This document shows, in pieces, positions 35,495 to 43,685 of a DNA stretch of 64,000 nt. Source of the DNA: Kitasatospora sp. NBC_01287 (lineage in GTDB: Bacteria > Actinomycetota > Actinomycetes > Streptomycetales > Streptomycetaceae); contig NZ_JAPEPB010000001.1 in the NCBI RefSeq assembly GCF_026340565.1, positions 1,798,001 through 1,862,000 of the forward strand, written 5' to 3'. A program made the translations under genes and the position numbers. A model generated the notes under the pieces. That model did no database searches. It saw only the letters and a program-made list of their open reading frames with translations, and had not been told where the DNA came from. Numbering within the stretch: the stretch's first letter is position 1; each line of letters opens with the position of its first letter.

Positions 35495-36754
35495 ATGAGT
35501 GCCGTGGGGAAGTTCCGCACCGCCGTGGATCTGACGGGCAGCCAGGTGCTCGCCTGGTCCTTCCTGGGGCGACTGCCAGCCGCGATGGGCCCGATCGGCA
35601 CGCTGCTGATGGTCACTCAGCAGACCGGCAGCGTCTGGCGCGGCTCGGCCGTCACCGGCGCACTGGCGCTGGGCCAGGCCATCGGCGGACCGCTGGTCGG
35701 GCGGGCCGCCGACCGGCGCGGGCAGCGGCGGGTGGGGCTGCTCGCGGCCGGGGTGAACACCGCGGCCCTGCTCGCGCTGGTGGCCGCCTCGCAGGGCGGG
35801 GCCGCGCTCGGCTGGCAACTGTCGGCCGCGGCACTGGCGGGACTCTCGATCCCGGCGGTCGGCCCGCTCTCCCGCAGCCGCTGGCTCCGACTGGCCCAGG
35901 GGCGGCCCGGGCCGACCGGCGCGGCGCTCTGGCTGGACGGCCTGATCGACGAGGTCAGCTTCACCGGCGGCCCGGCGGTGGTCGGGGTGCTCGCCACCCT
36001 GCTCGCGCCGGCCGCCGGGCTGCTGCTGGCGGCCGCGCTGGTCGGGCTCTGCGCCACGCTCTTCGCGCTGCACCCGACCGCGGCCCCGGGGGCAGCCCCG
36101 ACCGCGGCCCAGGCCGCAGCTCCGGGGGCGGCGCCCGGGGCCGCGCGGCACGCCCGCGCCACCGGCCGGCTGCTCACCGCGCCCTACGGGCTGCTGCTGG
36201 CCGGGATGGCACTGCTCGGGGCGGTCTTCGGCTCGATCCAGGTCGGGGTCACCGCGAGCACCGGGCAGTTGGGGCACCCCGGCGCGGCCGGACTGGTCTA
36301 CGGGCTGATGGGCGGGGCGAGCGCCTGCTCGGGAGTGGCGATGGCGGCGCTGCCCGCCCGCTTCGACCTGCCCGCCCGGCTGCGGGCCGGCACCGTGCTG
36401 CTGCTCGCCGCCGCCCTGCTGCTGCCGCCGCTCGGGCACACGCTGGGCGGGCTGGCGCTGGCGGTGGGCTGCGTGGGGCTGGCGGTCGCGCCGCAGATGA
36501 TCACCATGTTCGGCCTGGTCGAGCGGACCGTGCCGGGCGAGCGGCTGGGCGAGGCGATGGCCGGGCTGGTCAGCAGCATCACCCTCGCCCAGGCGGCGGG
36601 CACGGCGGCGGCCGGCTGGGCGGCCGCCACGGGTGGTCCCGGCGCACCGTTCCTGGTCAGCTGCGCCGCGGCGGCGGCCGCACTGCTGCTCGCGGCGGCC
36701 ACCGCGACGGAGCGGCGCTACCGGCGCACCGAAGTCATGCTGTCGGCGGCCTGA
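35495..36754 (+). CDS. MFS transporter
   Basis: A 419-residue, 12-helix major-facilitator protein. The loop 2-3 motif reads GRAADRRGQRRVG, close to the G-X3-D-R-X-G-R-R consensus. A central Ala/Pro-rich cytoplasmic loop of about 30 residues separates the two halves. The C-terminal LFGLVERTVPGERLGEAMAG-like region (written here from MITMFGLVERTVPGE) is typical of small-molecule or sugar efflux MFS proteins. Its 3' end overlaps the convergent NmrA-type gene by 37 bp. Substrate is unknown. Confidence 0.88.
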   Translation: MSAVGKFRTAVDLTGSQVLAWSFLGRLPAAMGPIGTLLMVTQQTGSVWRGSAVTGALALGQAIGGPLVGRAADRRGQRRVGLLAAGVNTAALLALVAASQGGAALGWQLSAAALAGLSIPAVGPLSRSRWLRLAQGRPGPTGAALWLDGLIDEVSFTGGPAVVGVLATLLAPAAGLLLAAALVGLCATLFALHPTAAPGAAPTAAQAAAPGAAPGAARHARATGRLLTAPYGLLLAGMALLGAVFGSIQVGVTASTGQLGHPGAAGLVYGLMGGASACSGVAMAALPARFDLPARLRAGTVLLLAAALLLPPLGHTLGGLALAVGCVGLAVAPQMITMFGLVERTVPGERLGEAMAGLVSSITLAQAAGTAAAGWAAATGGPGAPFLVSCAAAAAALLLAAATATERRYRRTEVMLSAA

Positions 36755-37621
36755 GGCCCGGCGAGGTCCCAGGAGCGCTCGGCCGCCCAGCGCTCCATGG
36801 TGTGCCAGCCGACCTCCGGGTGCTCGCGGCGCAGTCCCTCGACGTCCACATCGAGGCCGACCTGCTGGAAGTGGCGGAACATCGCGGCCAGGTCCGGCGA
36901 GCGGCCCTCGACCACCTCCAGCGGGACCTCCCGGAAGGCGATCTCGCACCCGGCGGCGGCACTGATCGCCGCCGCGAGCTGGACCGGCGTGCGCCACTGG
37001 GAGGCGATGTCGATCTCGGCCGGCGAAGCGGTCCGGCCGGGTGAGGGCCAGGGCCGCGAAGGCGCCGATGTCGGCCGCCGCGATGACCGGCAGCGGGGCG
37101 TCGGCCGGCATCGGCAGGGCGAGCACGCCCTCGCGCAGCGAGCGCAGCGTCCAACCGTTCGCGTAGTTCTCCATGAACGCGCCCGGGCCCAGGATCGTGT
37201 GGGTCAGGTCGAGGGTCGCCAGGTGCCGCTCGATCAGGTACTTGCTCTCGAAGTGCGGGATGCCGGTGCGCCGGTCGGCGTTGGCCGCGGAGGTGAAGAC
37301 CACGTGCCCGACGCTGCCCGCGGCCACCGCCGCGTCCAGCACCGCGATGCCCTGGCGGGTCTCGGTGGCGAAGCCCGCGCTGAACGGCGTCGACATGGCG
37401 AAGAGCGCGCAGGCCCCGGTGAAGGCGGCGCGCAGCGAGTCGGGGTCCGCGAAGTCGGCCCGGACGACGTCCGCACCGAGCTCCCGCAGCTCGGCGGCGG
37501 CGGGCGAGGCGACCTCGCGGGTCAGCGCCCGGACCGGGACACCCGTACGGAGCAGGGCGCGGACGGCGGCGCCGCCCTGGGCACCGGTGGCACCGGTGAC
37601 GGCATAGAATTCCTGTGTCAT
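36718..37621 (-). pseudogene. NmrA-family NAD(P)-binding oxidoreductase, frameshifted
   Basis: The frame from ATG 37621 encodes FYAVTGATGAQGGAAVRALL through ADIGAFAALALTRPDRFAG, a standard NmrA/HSCARG-like quinone-oxidoreductase start. At about 37020 it shifts. The expected continuation EIDIASQWRTPVQLAAAISA, ending in PEVGWHTMERWAAERSW, is in another frame down to a TAG at 36718. The total length of 904 bp is not divisible by three. A two-base deletion in a GGC-CGC-GAG context, or one extra C, would explain it. Sequencing error is possible. The divergent MarR gene is intact. Confidence 0.8.
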
Positions 37622-37644
37622 GCAGCAAACGTAAGTCGAATATC

Positions 37645-37655
37645 TGCGTGACGCA
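37645..37655. promoter_or_regulatory. Small palindrome in the nmrA/marR divergent promoter
   Basis: TGCGT-G-ACGCA lies 35 bp before the marR start in a short AT-rich spacer, with GCAAAC direct repeats on either side. It is a candidate MarR operator. Confidence 0.45.
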
Positions 37656-37689
37656 AACAATTATCATCGCCCGCCGAGGAGAGCCCGCC

Positions 37690-38160
37690 ATGACCCGTGA
37701 CGACCTGCTGGCCGAGCTGCGCGCCGAGTCCCGGCGCTACATGGCCTCGTACGTGCTCTTCAACCAGGCCGTCGCCGACCACCTCGGCCTGCACCCCACC
37801 GATGTGCAGTGCCTCAACCTGCTCTCGCTGGAGCCCGGCGCGGTCACCACCGGGCAGATCGCCGAGCTGACCGGGCTGACCAGCGGCTCGGCCACCCGCC
37901 TGGTCGACCGGCTGGAGAAGGCCGGCTACGTCTCCCGCGCCCGGGACACCCAGGACCGGCGCCGGGTGCTGGTCCAGCTGGTCCCGGCGGCGATGGTGGG
38001 CTTCGGCGACCTGTGGCGCGAGCTGAGCCAGGAGTGGGACGCACTCTTCGCCGACGACGACGCGGGCGAGTTGGAGGTGCTGATCCGCCACATGCGCCGG
38101 ACCACCGAGTTGGGCCGCCATCAGGTCGTCCGCCTGGCGGAGCGCCCGCGGCCGGCCTGA
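37690..38160 (+). CDS. MarR-family transcriptional regulator
   Basis: A 156-residue MarR protein: helices around LGLHPTDVQCLNLLSLEPG, recognition region TGQIAELTGLTSGSATRLVD, then the wing VSRARDTQDRRRVLVQL. The ATG at 37690 has GAGGAG upstream. It is divergent from the NmrA-type gene and probably represses it and itself. Because the target enzyme gene is frameshifted, the pair may now be non-functional as a response unit. Confidence 0.9.
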   Translation: MTRDDLLAELRAESRRYMASYVLFNQAVADHLGLHPTDVQCLNLLSLEPGAVTTGQIAELTGLTSGSATRLVDRLEKAGYVSRARDTQDRRRVLVQLVPAAMVGFGDLWRELSQEWDALFADDDAGELEVLIRHMRRTTELGRHQVVRLAERPRPA

Positions 38161-38267
38161 CCGGCACCGGCGGCCGCCTGCCCCGCACGGCGTCCAGCCG
38201 GTGGTCGGCGCGCGTCGCGGCGGATCAAGCGTGCGAGAGTGGTAGCCGAGCGAAGGGAGCGCGCGGC

Positions 38268-39086
38268 GTGCTCATGGAGAAGGTGGCCGAGATCCTCGCC
38301 GAGGCGTCGGCGGAGGTCGTGGAGCCGCGGTTTCGCGCGCTGGCGGCCGGCGAGGTGATGGAGAAGGCCCCCGGCGACGTGGTGACCATCGCGGACCGGG
38401 AAGCCGAGGTGATCATCTCCCGGCGGCTGCGCGAGCTGCTGCCCGTCCCGGTGGTGGGCGAGGAGGCGGTGGCCGCCGATCCGGCGCTGGCCCGCGCGCT
38501 GCACAACGAGCCCGCCTGCTGGCTGGTCGACCCCGTCGACGGAACTGCCAACTTCGTCGCCGGCCGGCCCGACTTCGCCGTGATGGCCTCGCTGATCCGG
38601 GACGGGCAGGCGGTCGCGGCCTGGATCTGGCAGCCGATGACCCGCACCGCCTACAGCGCGGAGCTGGGCGCGGGCGCCTGGCGCGACGGCCGGCGGCTGA
38701 CCCGCGCCCCCGCCGACCCCGATCCGGCCCGCTGGCGCGGCTTCGCCAAGCACTACCTGCGCCGCGGCCGGTTCCCCGGCCTCAGCGCCCACCCCTCCGC
38801 CTTCGGCGCGCTGACGGAGGGTCGGCGCGCCGCCGGCATGGAGTACCCGCAGATCGCCGACGGCGAGCTGGAGTTCCTGGTCTACTGGCGCACCCTGCCC
38901 TGGGACCACGCCCCCGGCTCGCTGCTGGTGCGCGAGACCGGCGGCGTCTCGGCCCGACTGGACGGCTCCCCCTACCGCGCCGACCCGCCCGGCGGCGAGG
39001 ACGGCCTGCTGGTCGCCTGCGACCAGCAGACCTGGGAGCGGACGCGCGCGATCCTGCTCGGCGGCACCGACTGGGACCGCGGCTAG
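38268..39086 (+). CDS. Inositol-monophosphatase-family phosphatase
   Basis: A 272-residue IMPase-superfamily protein. The metal-binding motifs are GEEAV, WLVDPVDGTANF (consensus DPIDGT) and the C-terminal WDHAPGSLLVRETGG. It should dephosphorylate inositol-1-phosphate, histidinol phosphate or a similar monoester; sequence alone does not separate these. A GTG at 38268 has GGGAG eight bases upstream and is preferred over the ATG at 38274. Confidence 0.88.
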   Translation: MLMEKVAEILAEASAEVVEPRFRALAAGEVMEKAPGDVVTIADREAEVIISRRLRELLPVPVVGEEAVAADPALARALHNEPACWLVDPVDGTANFVAGRPDFAVMASLIRDGQAVAAWIWQPMTRTAYSAELGAGAWRDGRRLTRAPADPDPARWRGFAKHYLRRGRFPGLSAHPSAFGALTEGRRAAGMEYPQIADGELEFLVYWRTLPWDHAPGSLLVRETGGVSARLDGSPYRADPPGGEDGLLVACDQQTWERTRAILLGGTDWDRG

Positions 39087-39102
39087 CGCCTGCCCACCCC
39101 TG

Positions 39103-39202
39103 CTCAGCCGCTCAACCGCTCAACCGCTCAACCGCTCAACCGCTCAACCGCTCAGCCACTCAGCCGCTCAACCGCTCAACCGCTCAACCGCTCAGCCACT
39201 CA
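39103..39202 (-). repeat. 8-bp tandem array spanning the P450 stop codon
   Basis: About a dozen copies of an 8-bp unit (plus strand CTCAACCG, with CTCAGCCG and CTCAGCCA variants) run into the P450 gene's TGA at 39200-39202. Each copy holds a TGA on the minus strand, so stops recur every 8 bp in all three frames. It separates the convergent phosphatase and P450 genes. Confidence 0.92.
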
Positions 39203-40417
39203 CCAGAGCACCGGCAGGCGCTCCGGCAGGCGCTTGATGAAGCCGGGGCGCCAGGCCAGCTGCTCCACCGGCAGGGCCGGCCGCAGTGCGGGCAGCCGCT
39301 CCACCAGGGCGGTCAGCGCGATCTCCGCGTGGGTGCGGCCGAGCGCGGAGGCCGGGCAGAAGTGCTGCCCGGCACCGAAGGCCAGGTGCGGGTTGCTCTC
39401 CCGGTCGAAGTCGATCCGCCGCGGGTCGGGGAAGACCGCCGGGTCGTAGTTGGCGCCCTCGATCAGCACCAGCACCAGCTCGCCGGCCTTGACCTGCACC
39501 TCGCCGACCCGGACGTCCGCCAGGGCGATCCGGGGCAGCGCGTCGCCGATCGAGAGGTTGTAGCGCAGCAGTTCGTCGACCGCGCGGCCGATCACGGCCG
39601 GCTCGGCGCGCAGCCGGTCGGCCAGCTCGGGTTGCCCGGCCAGCGCGATGATCGCGTGCTGCAGGAAGGCCGAGGTGCTGACCGCCCCCGCGCCGAAGAG
39701 CGACAGCGCCACGGTGGCCAGCAGTTCGTCGCTCACCTGGTCCGAGACGTCCGGCGAGTGCCGCAGCTCGGCGAACCGGCCGAGCAGGCCCTCCTTGGGT
39801 GCCGGGTCGGCGTTCAGGTGCCCGACCATGTAGTCGAGGTCCTTGTACCAGTTGGGGGTCGAGCCTTCGAAGCGCCGCGGGCTGGTGATGAAGGCGACGT
39901 CGATCCCGGACATCAGCCGCCGCCAGTCGTCGGTGGGGATCCCGAGCAGCCGGCAGTGCAGCGCCGCCGAGTACGGCTCGGTGAAGCCGTCGCGCAGGTC
40001 GGCGGGCGGCCCCTGGACGATCAGCGCGTCCAGCAGCTGGTGCGCCTGGGCCTCCAGCCAATTGCCCAACTCCTTGTCGGCGCGCGGCGAAAGGGTCTTC
40101 ATCACCGCGTTGCGCAGTCCCGCGCTGTTGATGTTGCCCATGTTGTCGACCACCTCCGGCGGAATGGTCAGCGCGTACTGGCGCGGCACTCCGGGGTTGG
40201 CGGTGTCCTTGAGACTGAACCGCTCGTCCTCCAGGACCTGCTTGGCCAGCTGGTAGCTGCTGACCAGCCAGGCCTCGTCGCCGGTCATGGTCCGCACCCG
40301 GGCCACTGGTTGCTCCGCGCGCAGTCGCTCGGCCTCCTCCGGGAGCACGTCACCGCGCCGGGAGAGCGGGAAGGTCGGCAGGTCGGCCGGGGCCGGTGTG
40401 CTGGTGGTCATGGACAT
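39200..40417 (-). CDS. CYP121-like cytochrome P450
   Basis: A 405-residue P450 very close in sequence to Mycobacterium tuberculosis CYP121, which couples the two tyrosines of cyclo(Tyr-Tyr) to make mycocyclosin. Shared stretches include GDEAWLVSSYQL, IPPEVVDNMGNI, ELVLVLIEGANYDP and the C-terminus RLPERLPVLW. The heme motif is FGAGQHFCPA (Cys354) and ExxR is EELLR-like (VDELLR). The I-helix LFGAGAVSTS keeps the serine equivalent to CYP121 Ser237. At the positions of CYP121 Gln385-Arg386 it has Ile-Lys, suggesting a different substrate. It starts at 40417 (GAGGAG close by) or 40411. It lies 43 bp after the cyclodipeptide synthase gene. Confidence 0.93.
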   Translation of the reverse strand: MSMTTSTPAPADLPTFPLSRRGDVLPEEAERLRAEQPVARVRTMTGDEAWLVSSYQLAKQVLEDERFSLKDTANPGVPRQYALTIPPEVVDNMGNINSAGLRNAVMKTLSPRADKELGNWLEAQAHQLLDALIVQGPPADLRDGFTEPYSAALHCRLLGIPTDDWRRLMSGIDVAFITSPRRFEGSTPNWYKDLDYMVGHLNADPAPKEGLLGRFAELRHSPDVSDQVSDELLATVALSLFGAGAVSTSAFLQHAIIALAGQPELADRLRAEPAVIGRAVDELLRYNLSIGDALPRIALADVRVGEVQVKAGELVLVLIEGANYDPAVFPDPRRIDFDRESNPHLAFGAGQHFCPASALGRTHAEIALTALVERLPALRPALPVEQLAWRPGFIKRLPERLPVLW

Positions 40418-40460
40418 ACTTCTCCTCGGGTGGAATTGACGATTGGTCAGCCGGGTCGGC

Positions 40461-41216
40461 TCAGGCAGCGAGCGTCTCGGAAGCCTCGGCGACCCCGGGA
40501 GCCTCGGCGACCCCGGCGGCCTGGGCCGGCCGGACCACCGCGTAGCCCTGCGCGGGAGCCGCCCGCAGGCCTTCGCAGCGGCCGAACAGCACTGGGGTGA
40601 GCGGGAGTTCGATGTGGTGGCAGGAGATCGAGCTGGCCCGGCCGAGCAGCGCCGGCGTGTCCAGGAAGAACGGCAGCTCGGCGCAGATGTAGCGCAGCCC
40701 GGCGGCCAACTGCCCGGCTTCGGCGGCCACTCCGGCCGGCAGTCGCCCCGCCAGGAAGGAACGGGCCATGCCCTCGGCGGCCTCCCGGAAGACCTGGTCC
40801 TCGCGCAGCGCCGCCTCGACCTCGGCGCGCAGCCGCTGGTAGACCGGCTCGACCAGGAACTCGGAGAGCGCGTGCACCCCGACCCGCGCCGGACCGGCCT
40901 GCTCGACCCCGCGCTCGATCCGCCGGGCGGTCGTCTTGATCTCCTTGGCTGCCCGGCGTCCGGCGTGCTCGGGGGTGTGACCGAACGCCTCGAACTGGGC
41001 GTCGACGTGCAGATCGGCGTAGACGACATCCACCGCGTCGAAGAACTCCCGTCCCCAGTCGATGAGTTCGGCTATGCGACGGGCGCTGAAGTAGCTGTTG
41101 CCGGGGCTGACTCCGATCAGCAGGTGGTCGCCGAGCCCCCACACCTGGCGGCAGCGGTCGGAAAAGGGCAGTGCCTGGTACGGGCTGGGCTTGGTACTCA
41201 TGAGCGAGTCGCTCAT
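40461..41216 (-). CDS. Cyclodipeptide synthase
   Basis: A 251-residue CDPS that should build a cyclic dipeptide from two aminoacyl-tRNAs. HLLIGVSPGNSYFS holds the catalytic Ser37 and Asn40 (same numbering as AlbC). Tyr176 and Glu180 match AlbC Tyr178 and Glu182. The segment SSISCHHIELPLTP aligns without gaps to AlbC SSVLCYHIDTPITA, placing His200 where the near-invariant Tyr202 is expected. The family is NYH type, but this member reads N-H-H. The ATG at 41216 has GGAGG seven bases upstream. It forms an operon with the CYP121-like P450, as in the Rv2275-Rv2276 pair. Confidence 0.93.
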   Translation of the reverse strand: MSDSLMSTKPSPYQALPFSDRCRQVWGLGDHLLIGVSPGNSYFSARRIAELIDWGREFFDAVDVVYADLHVDAQFEAFGHTPEHAGRRAAKEIKTTARRIERGVEQAGPARVGVHALSEFLVEPVYQRLRAEVEAALREDQVFREAAEGMARSFLAGRLPAGVAAEAGQLAAGLRYICAELPFFLDTPALLGRASSISCHHIELPLTPVLFGRCEGLRAAPAQGYAVVRPAQAAGVAEAPGVAEASETLAA

Positions 41217-41521
41217 TACGCGGCCTCCGCGTGGCATGGCTGGATTCACCGGTCGGGTGAGGTCACAGCGAGTCAGGGGAACAGGTCACGATCCAGGGGA
41301 AATGCGCCCGACCGACCGGGGAACGGGCGGGCACGCGGCCGTTCACCGGCGCGCACGATGACGCACATCCGACCCGTCGTGCGCGGCACCGAGCGGCCGC
41401 GCGCGACTATTGACGTGCGTTCATCGAAATGTGACGCTGAATTCACGCCCGGCGGCACTCGGCAACTGCGCGGCCGTGCCTCGCGGTGCGGTGCGGTGCC
41501 CGCCGGACGAAAGGGCGTGGT

Positions 41522-41707
41522 TCAGCTGGCGCGGGGGGCCGCGCCTAACACTGGCCGGACAGGGCCTGGGACCGGTCGGTCCGACAGCGGCGGCACCGGG
41601 ACCAGCGGTGTGCCGTCGGGGGTGGACACCACGGGCGCCGGGGCCGTCGCCGGCCGCACCCGATCGCTACGACATGCCGCAGCCACCGCGAAACCGCGGT
41701 TGCGCAT
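41522..41707 (-). CDS. Possible small TTA-containing ORF upstream of the CDPS gene
   Basis: A 61-codon frame with an excellent ribosome-binding site (AAGGGGGA seven bases before ATG 41707) and moderately G/C-rich third positions. It is Pro/Val/Ala-rich with no recognised domain. Codon 54 is TTA, which in Streptomyces would make translation depend on bldA tRNA. It is the only feature between the CDPS gene and the dyad at 41759. It could equally be non-coding leader. Confidence 0.3.
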   Translation of the reverse strand: MRNRGFAVAAACRSDRVRPATAPAPVVSTPDGTPLVPVPPLSDRPVPGPVRPVLGAAPRAS

Positions 41708-41758
41708 GACGGGTCCCCCTTGTGCCGCTAGTCCCTGAGAGCCGTGTGCTCCCGGTGT

Positions 41759-41787
41759 GGCGGCGACTACTAGACGTTATCGCCGCC
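41759..41787. promoter_or_regulatory. Dyad in the intergenic region before the CDPS operon
   Basis: GGCGGCGA, 13 AT-richer bases including CTAGA, and TCGCCGCC form an 8-bp perfect inverted repeat. The surrounding 41708-42044 stretch has lower GC than the window and no credible gene. The dyad could be an operator or the terminator region of neighbouring transcripts. Confidence 0.4.
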
Positions 41788-42044
41788 GGTCCGCTGCTTC
41801 GCAACCATTGCCCGCCGGTTGGCGAAAAGATGCGCAAGGCATGGCCTGAAACGGTCGCTTTCCGCACCCCCGGCGCAACCCTCCCACTCTTTTCCCAGGA
41901 GTTTCAGAAACCAGTCCGGATGCTCCGGGAAAGGGCTTTTCCGGATTCCTCACCGAGCGTCACGGTAATGTGCCTTCCTCCAATTCACGGCCGATTCCCG
42001 CGGCCTTCGCTGTGCGGTGCTCCGCTTTGCCGCGGGCCGGCCCG

Positions 42045-43685
42045 CTACTCCTGACCGCGCGCGGCGGCGACGACCAGGTCCAGCAGCCGGGCCAGCTCGG
42101 CCTCGGTGGTATGCGGATTGAGCAGGGTGAGCTTCAGCCGGACCAGACCCCCCGTCACTCCCGGTACCGGAGCGAGCAGTTCGGTCCGGCCCAGGACCGC
42201 CCGACCGCTCGCCAGCAGCCGGCGGCGCAGTTCGGCGTTGAAGGCGTCGACGGCCACCGGGTCGGCCCGCTCGGCCGGATCACTCGGCAGGCAGCGGAAG
42301 AGGACCGTGGTCAGCAGCGGCTCGGCGAAGAGCTCCAGTTGCGGACGGGCCCGGATCAACTCGGCCGCCGTGCGGGCCAGCTCGTGGCAGCGGTCGACCA
42401 GGCGGCCCAGGCCCGCGCGGCCCAGGGTGCGCAGCGTGACCGCGATCGAGAAGGCATCGGCCCTGCGGGTGGTACGCAGCGAGCGGCCGAGCAGGCTCGG
42501 GTAGCCGGCCGCCTCGTCGTCGGCCGGGTTGAGATAGGCGACCCGGCGGTCCAGCGGGGCGTAGCTCTCGGCGCGCCGGACCAGGAAGATCCCGGCCGCC
42601 ACCGGCTGCCAGCCCAGCTTGTGCCAGTCCAGCGAGAGCGAGTCGGCCCGCTCCAGGCCGGCCAGCAGCGGGGCCAGCCGGTCGGAGAGCAGTGCGCCAC
42701 CGCCGTAGGCCGCGTCCACGTGCAGCCAGGCGCCGTAGTCGGCGGCCAGGTCGGCGCAGCGGTGCAGCGGGTCGATCGCGCCGGTGTCGGTGGTGCCCGC
42801 GGTGGCCACCACCGCGAGCGGGAGCTCGCCGGCGCGCTGGGCCGCGGCCAGCGCGGCGGCCAGCGCCACCGGGTCCATCCGCTGGTCGCGGTCGACCTCG
42901 ACGGGGACCACCGCGCGTTCGCCGAGGCCGAGCACCGCGGCGGCGCGCTGGATCGAGAAGTGCGCGGCCCGGGAGGCGAAGATCCGCGGCCGCTGCGCGA
43001 GGTCGACGCCGTCCAGTTCGACCTGCCCGGAGAGCAGTTGGCCGCGGGCCAGCAGCAGGCCGAGCAGGTTGGACTCGGTGCCGCCGGAGGTGAGCACCCC
43101 CGCCGCCCGCTCGGGCCGGTAGCCGACCAGGGCGGCCAGTTCGGCCAGCAGCTCGGTCTCCAGCACGGTGGCGGCCGGCGCCTGGTCCCAGGAGTCCTGC
43201 GAGGGGTTGAGCGCGCTGACCGCCAGGTCGGCGGCGACCGCGACGGCCAGCGGCGGGCAGTGCAGGTGGGCGGCGCAAGCGGGGTCGGCCGGGTCGGCGG
43301 CGCCGTGCGCGAGCAGTTCGGTGAGCGCGGTCAGCGCGGCGATGTCGGTCGGCGGCGCCGCGGCCGGCACCGGGGCGGCGGCCGACACCGGGGCGGCGGC
43401 CGGCACCAGGGCGGCGGCCGGGGCGCCGAAGGCCTGGGCCACCTGCTCGGCCAGCTCCTTCGGGCTGCCCGCCGCCACCGGGCCGCCGCGCCGCGCCGCG
43501 CCGACCGCCAGCGCGTCCAGCACCGCGATCAGCAGCGGACGCAGCGCGGCCGGTCCGTCCACCCCGCCCGCCAGCGGGGGCAAGGGGTACTCGTGCGGGG
43601 CGTGCCCGTGCGGGGCGTGCTCGTGCGAGGGCTGCTCGTGCGAGGGCTGCTGGGCGGGCGACCGACCGCCCTGGTCCGCCGTCAC
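42045..43685 (-). CDS. L-2,4-diaminobutyrate decarboxylase (PLP, group II)
   Basis: A 546-residue group II decarboxylase. TSGGTESNLLGLLLARG, the histidine and aspartate in WLHVDAAYGGG, and the PLP lysine in LSLDWHKLGWQP (about Lys356) are all present. It should convert 2,4-diaminobutyrate to 1,3-diaminopropane. The first ~30 residues are His/Pro-rich (PSHEQPSHEHAPHGHAPHEY) from short tandem repeats and might bind metal. A GTG at 43685 overlaps the aminotransferase stop (GTGA), so the two genes are coupled under one iron box. Confidence 0.9.
   Translation of the reverse strand: MTADQGGRSPAQQPSHEQPSHEHAPHGHAPHEYPLPPLAGGVDGPAALRPLLIAVLDALAVGAARRGGPVAAGSPKELAEQVAQAFGAPAAALVPAAAPVSAAAPVPAAAPPTDIAALTALTELLAHGAADPADPACAAHLHCPPLAVAVAADLAVSALNPSQDSWDQAPAATVLETELLAELAALVGYRPERAAGVLTSGGTESNLLGLLLARGQLLSGQVELDGVDLAQRPRIFASRAAHFSIQRAAAVLGLGERAVVPVEVDRDQRMDPVALAAALAAAQRAGELPLAVVATAGTTDTGAIDPLHRCADLAADYGAWLHVDAAYGGGALLSDRLAPLLAGLERADSLSLDWHKLGWQPVAAGIFLVRRAESYAPLDRRVAYLNPADDEAAGYPSLLGRSLRTTRRADAFSIAVTLRTLGRAGLGRLVDRCHELARTAAELIRARPQLELFAEPLLTTVLFRCLPSDPAERADPVAVDAFNAELRRRLLASGRAVLGRTELLAPVPGVTGGLVRLKLTLLNPHTTEAELARLLDLVVAAARGQE

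Noticed and set aside
39103..39202. CRISPR-like array
   Set aside because: Units are 8 bp and contiguous, without spacers, and no cas gene is near.
41722..42054. 110-codon plus-strand frame in the AT-richer intergenic region
   Set aside because: Poor codon bias, no ribosome-binding site and no recognisable domain.
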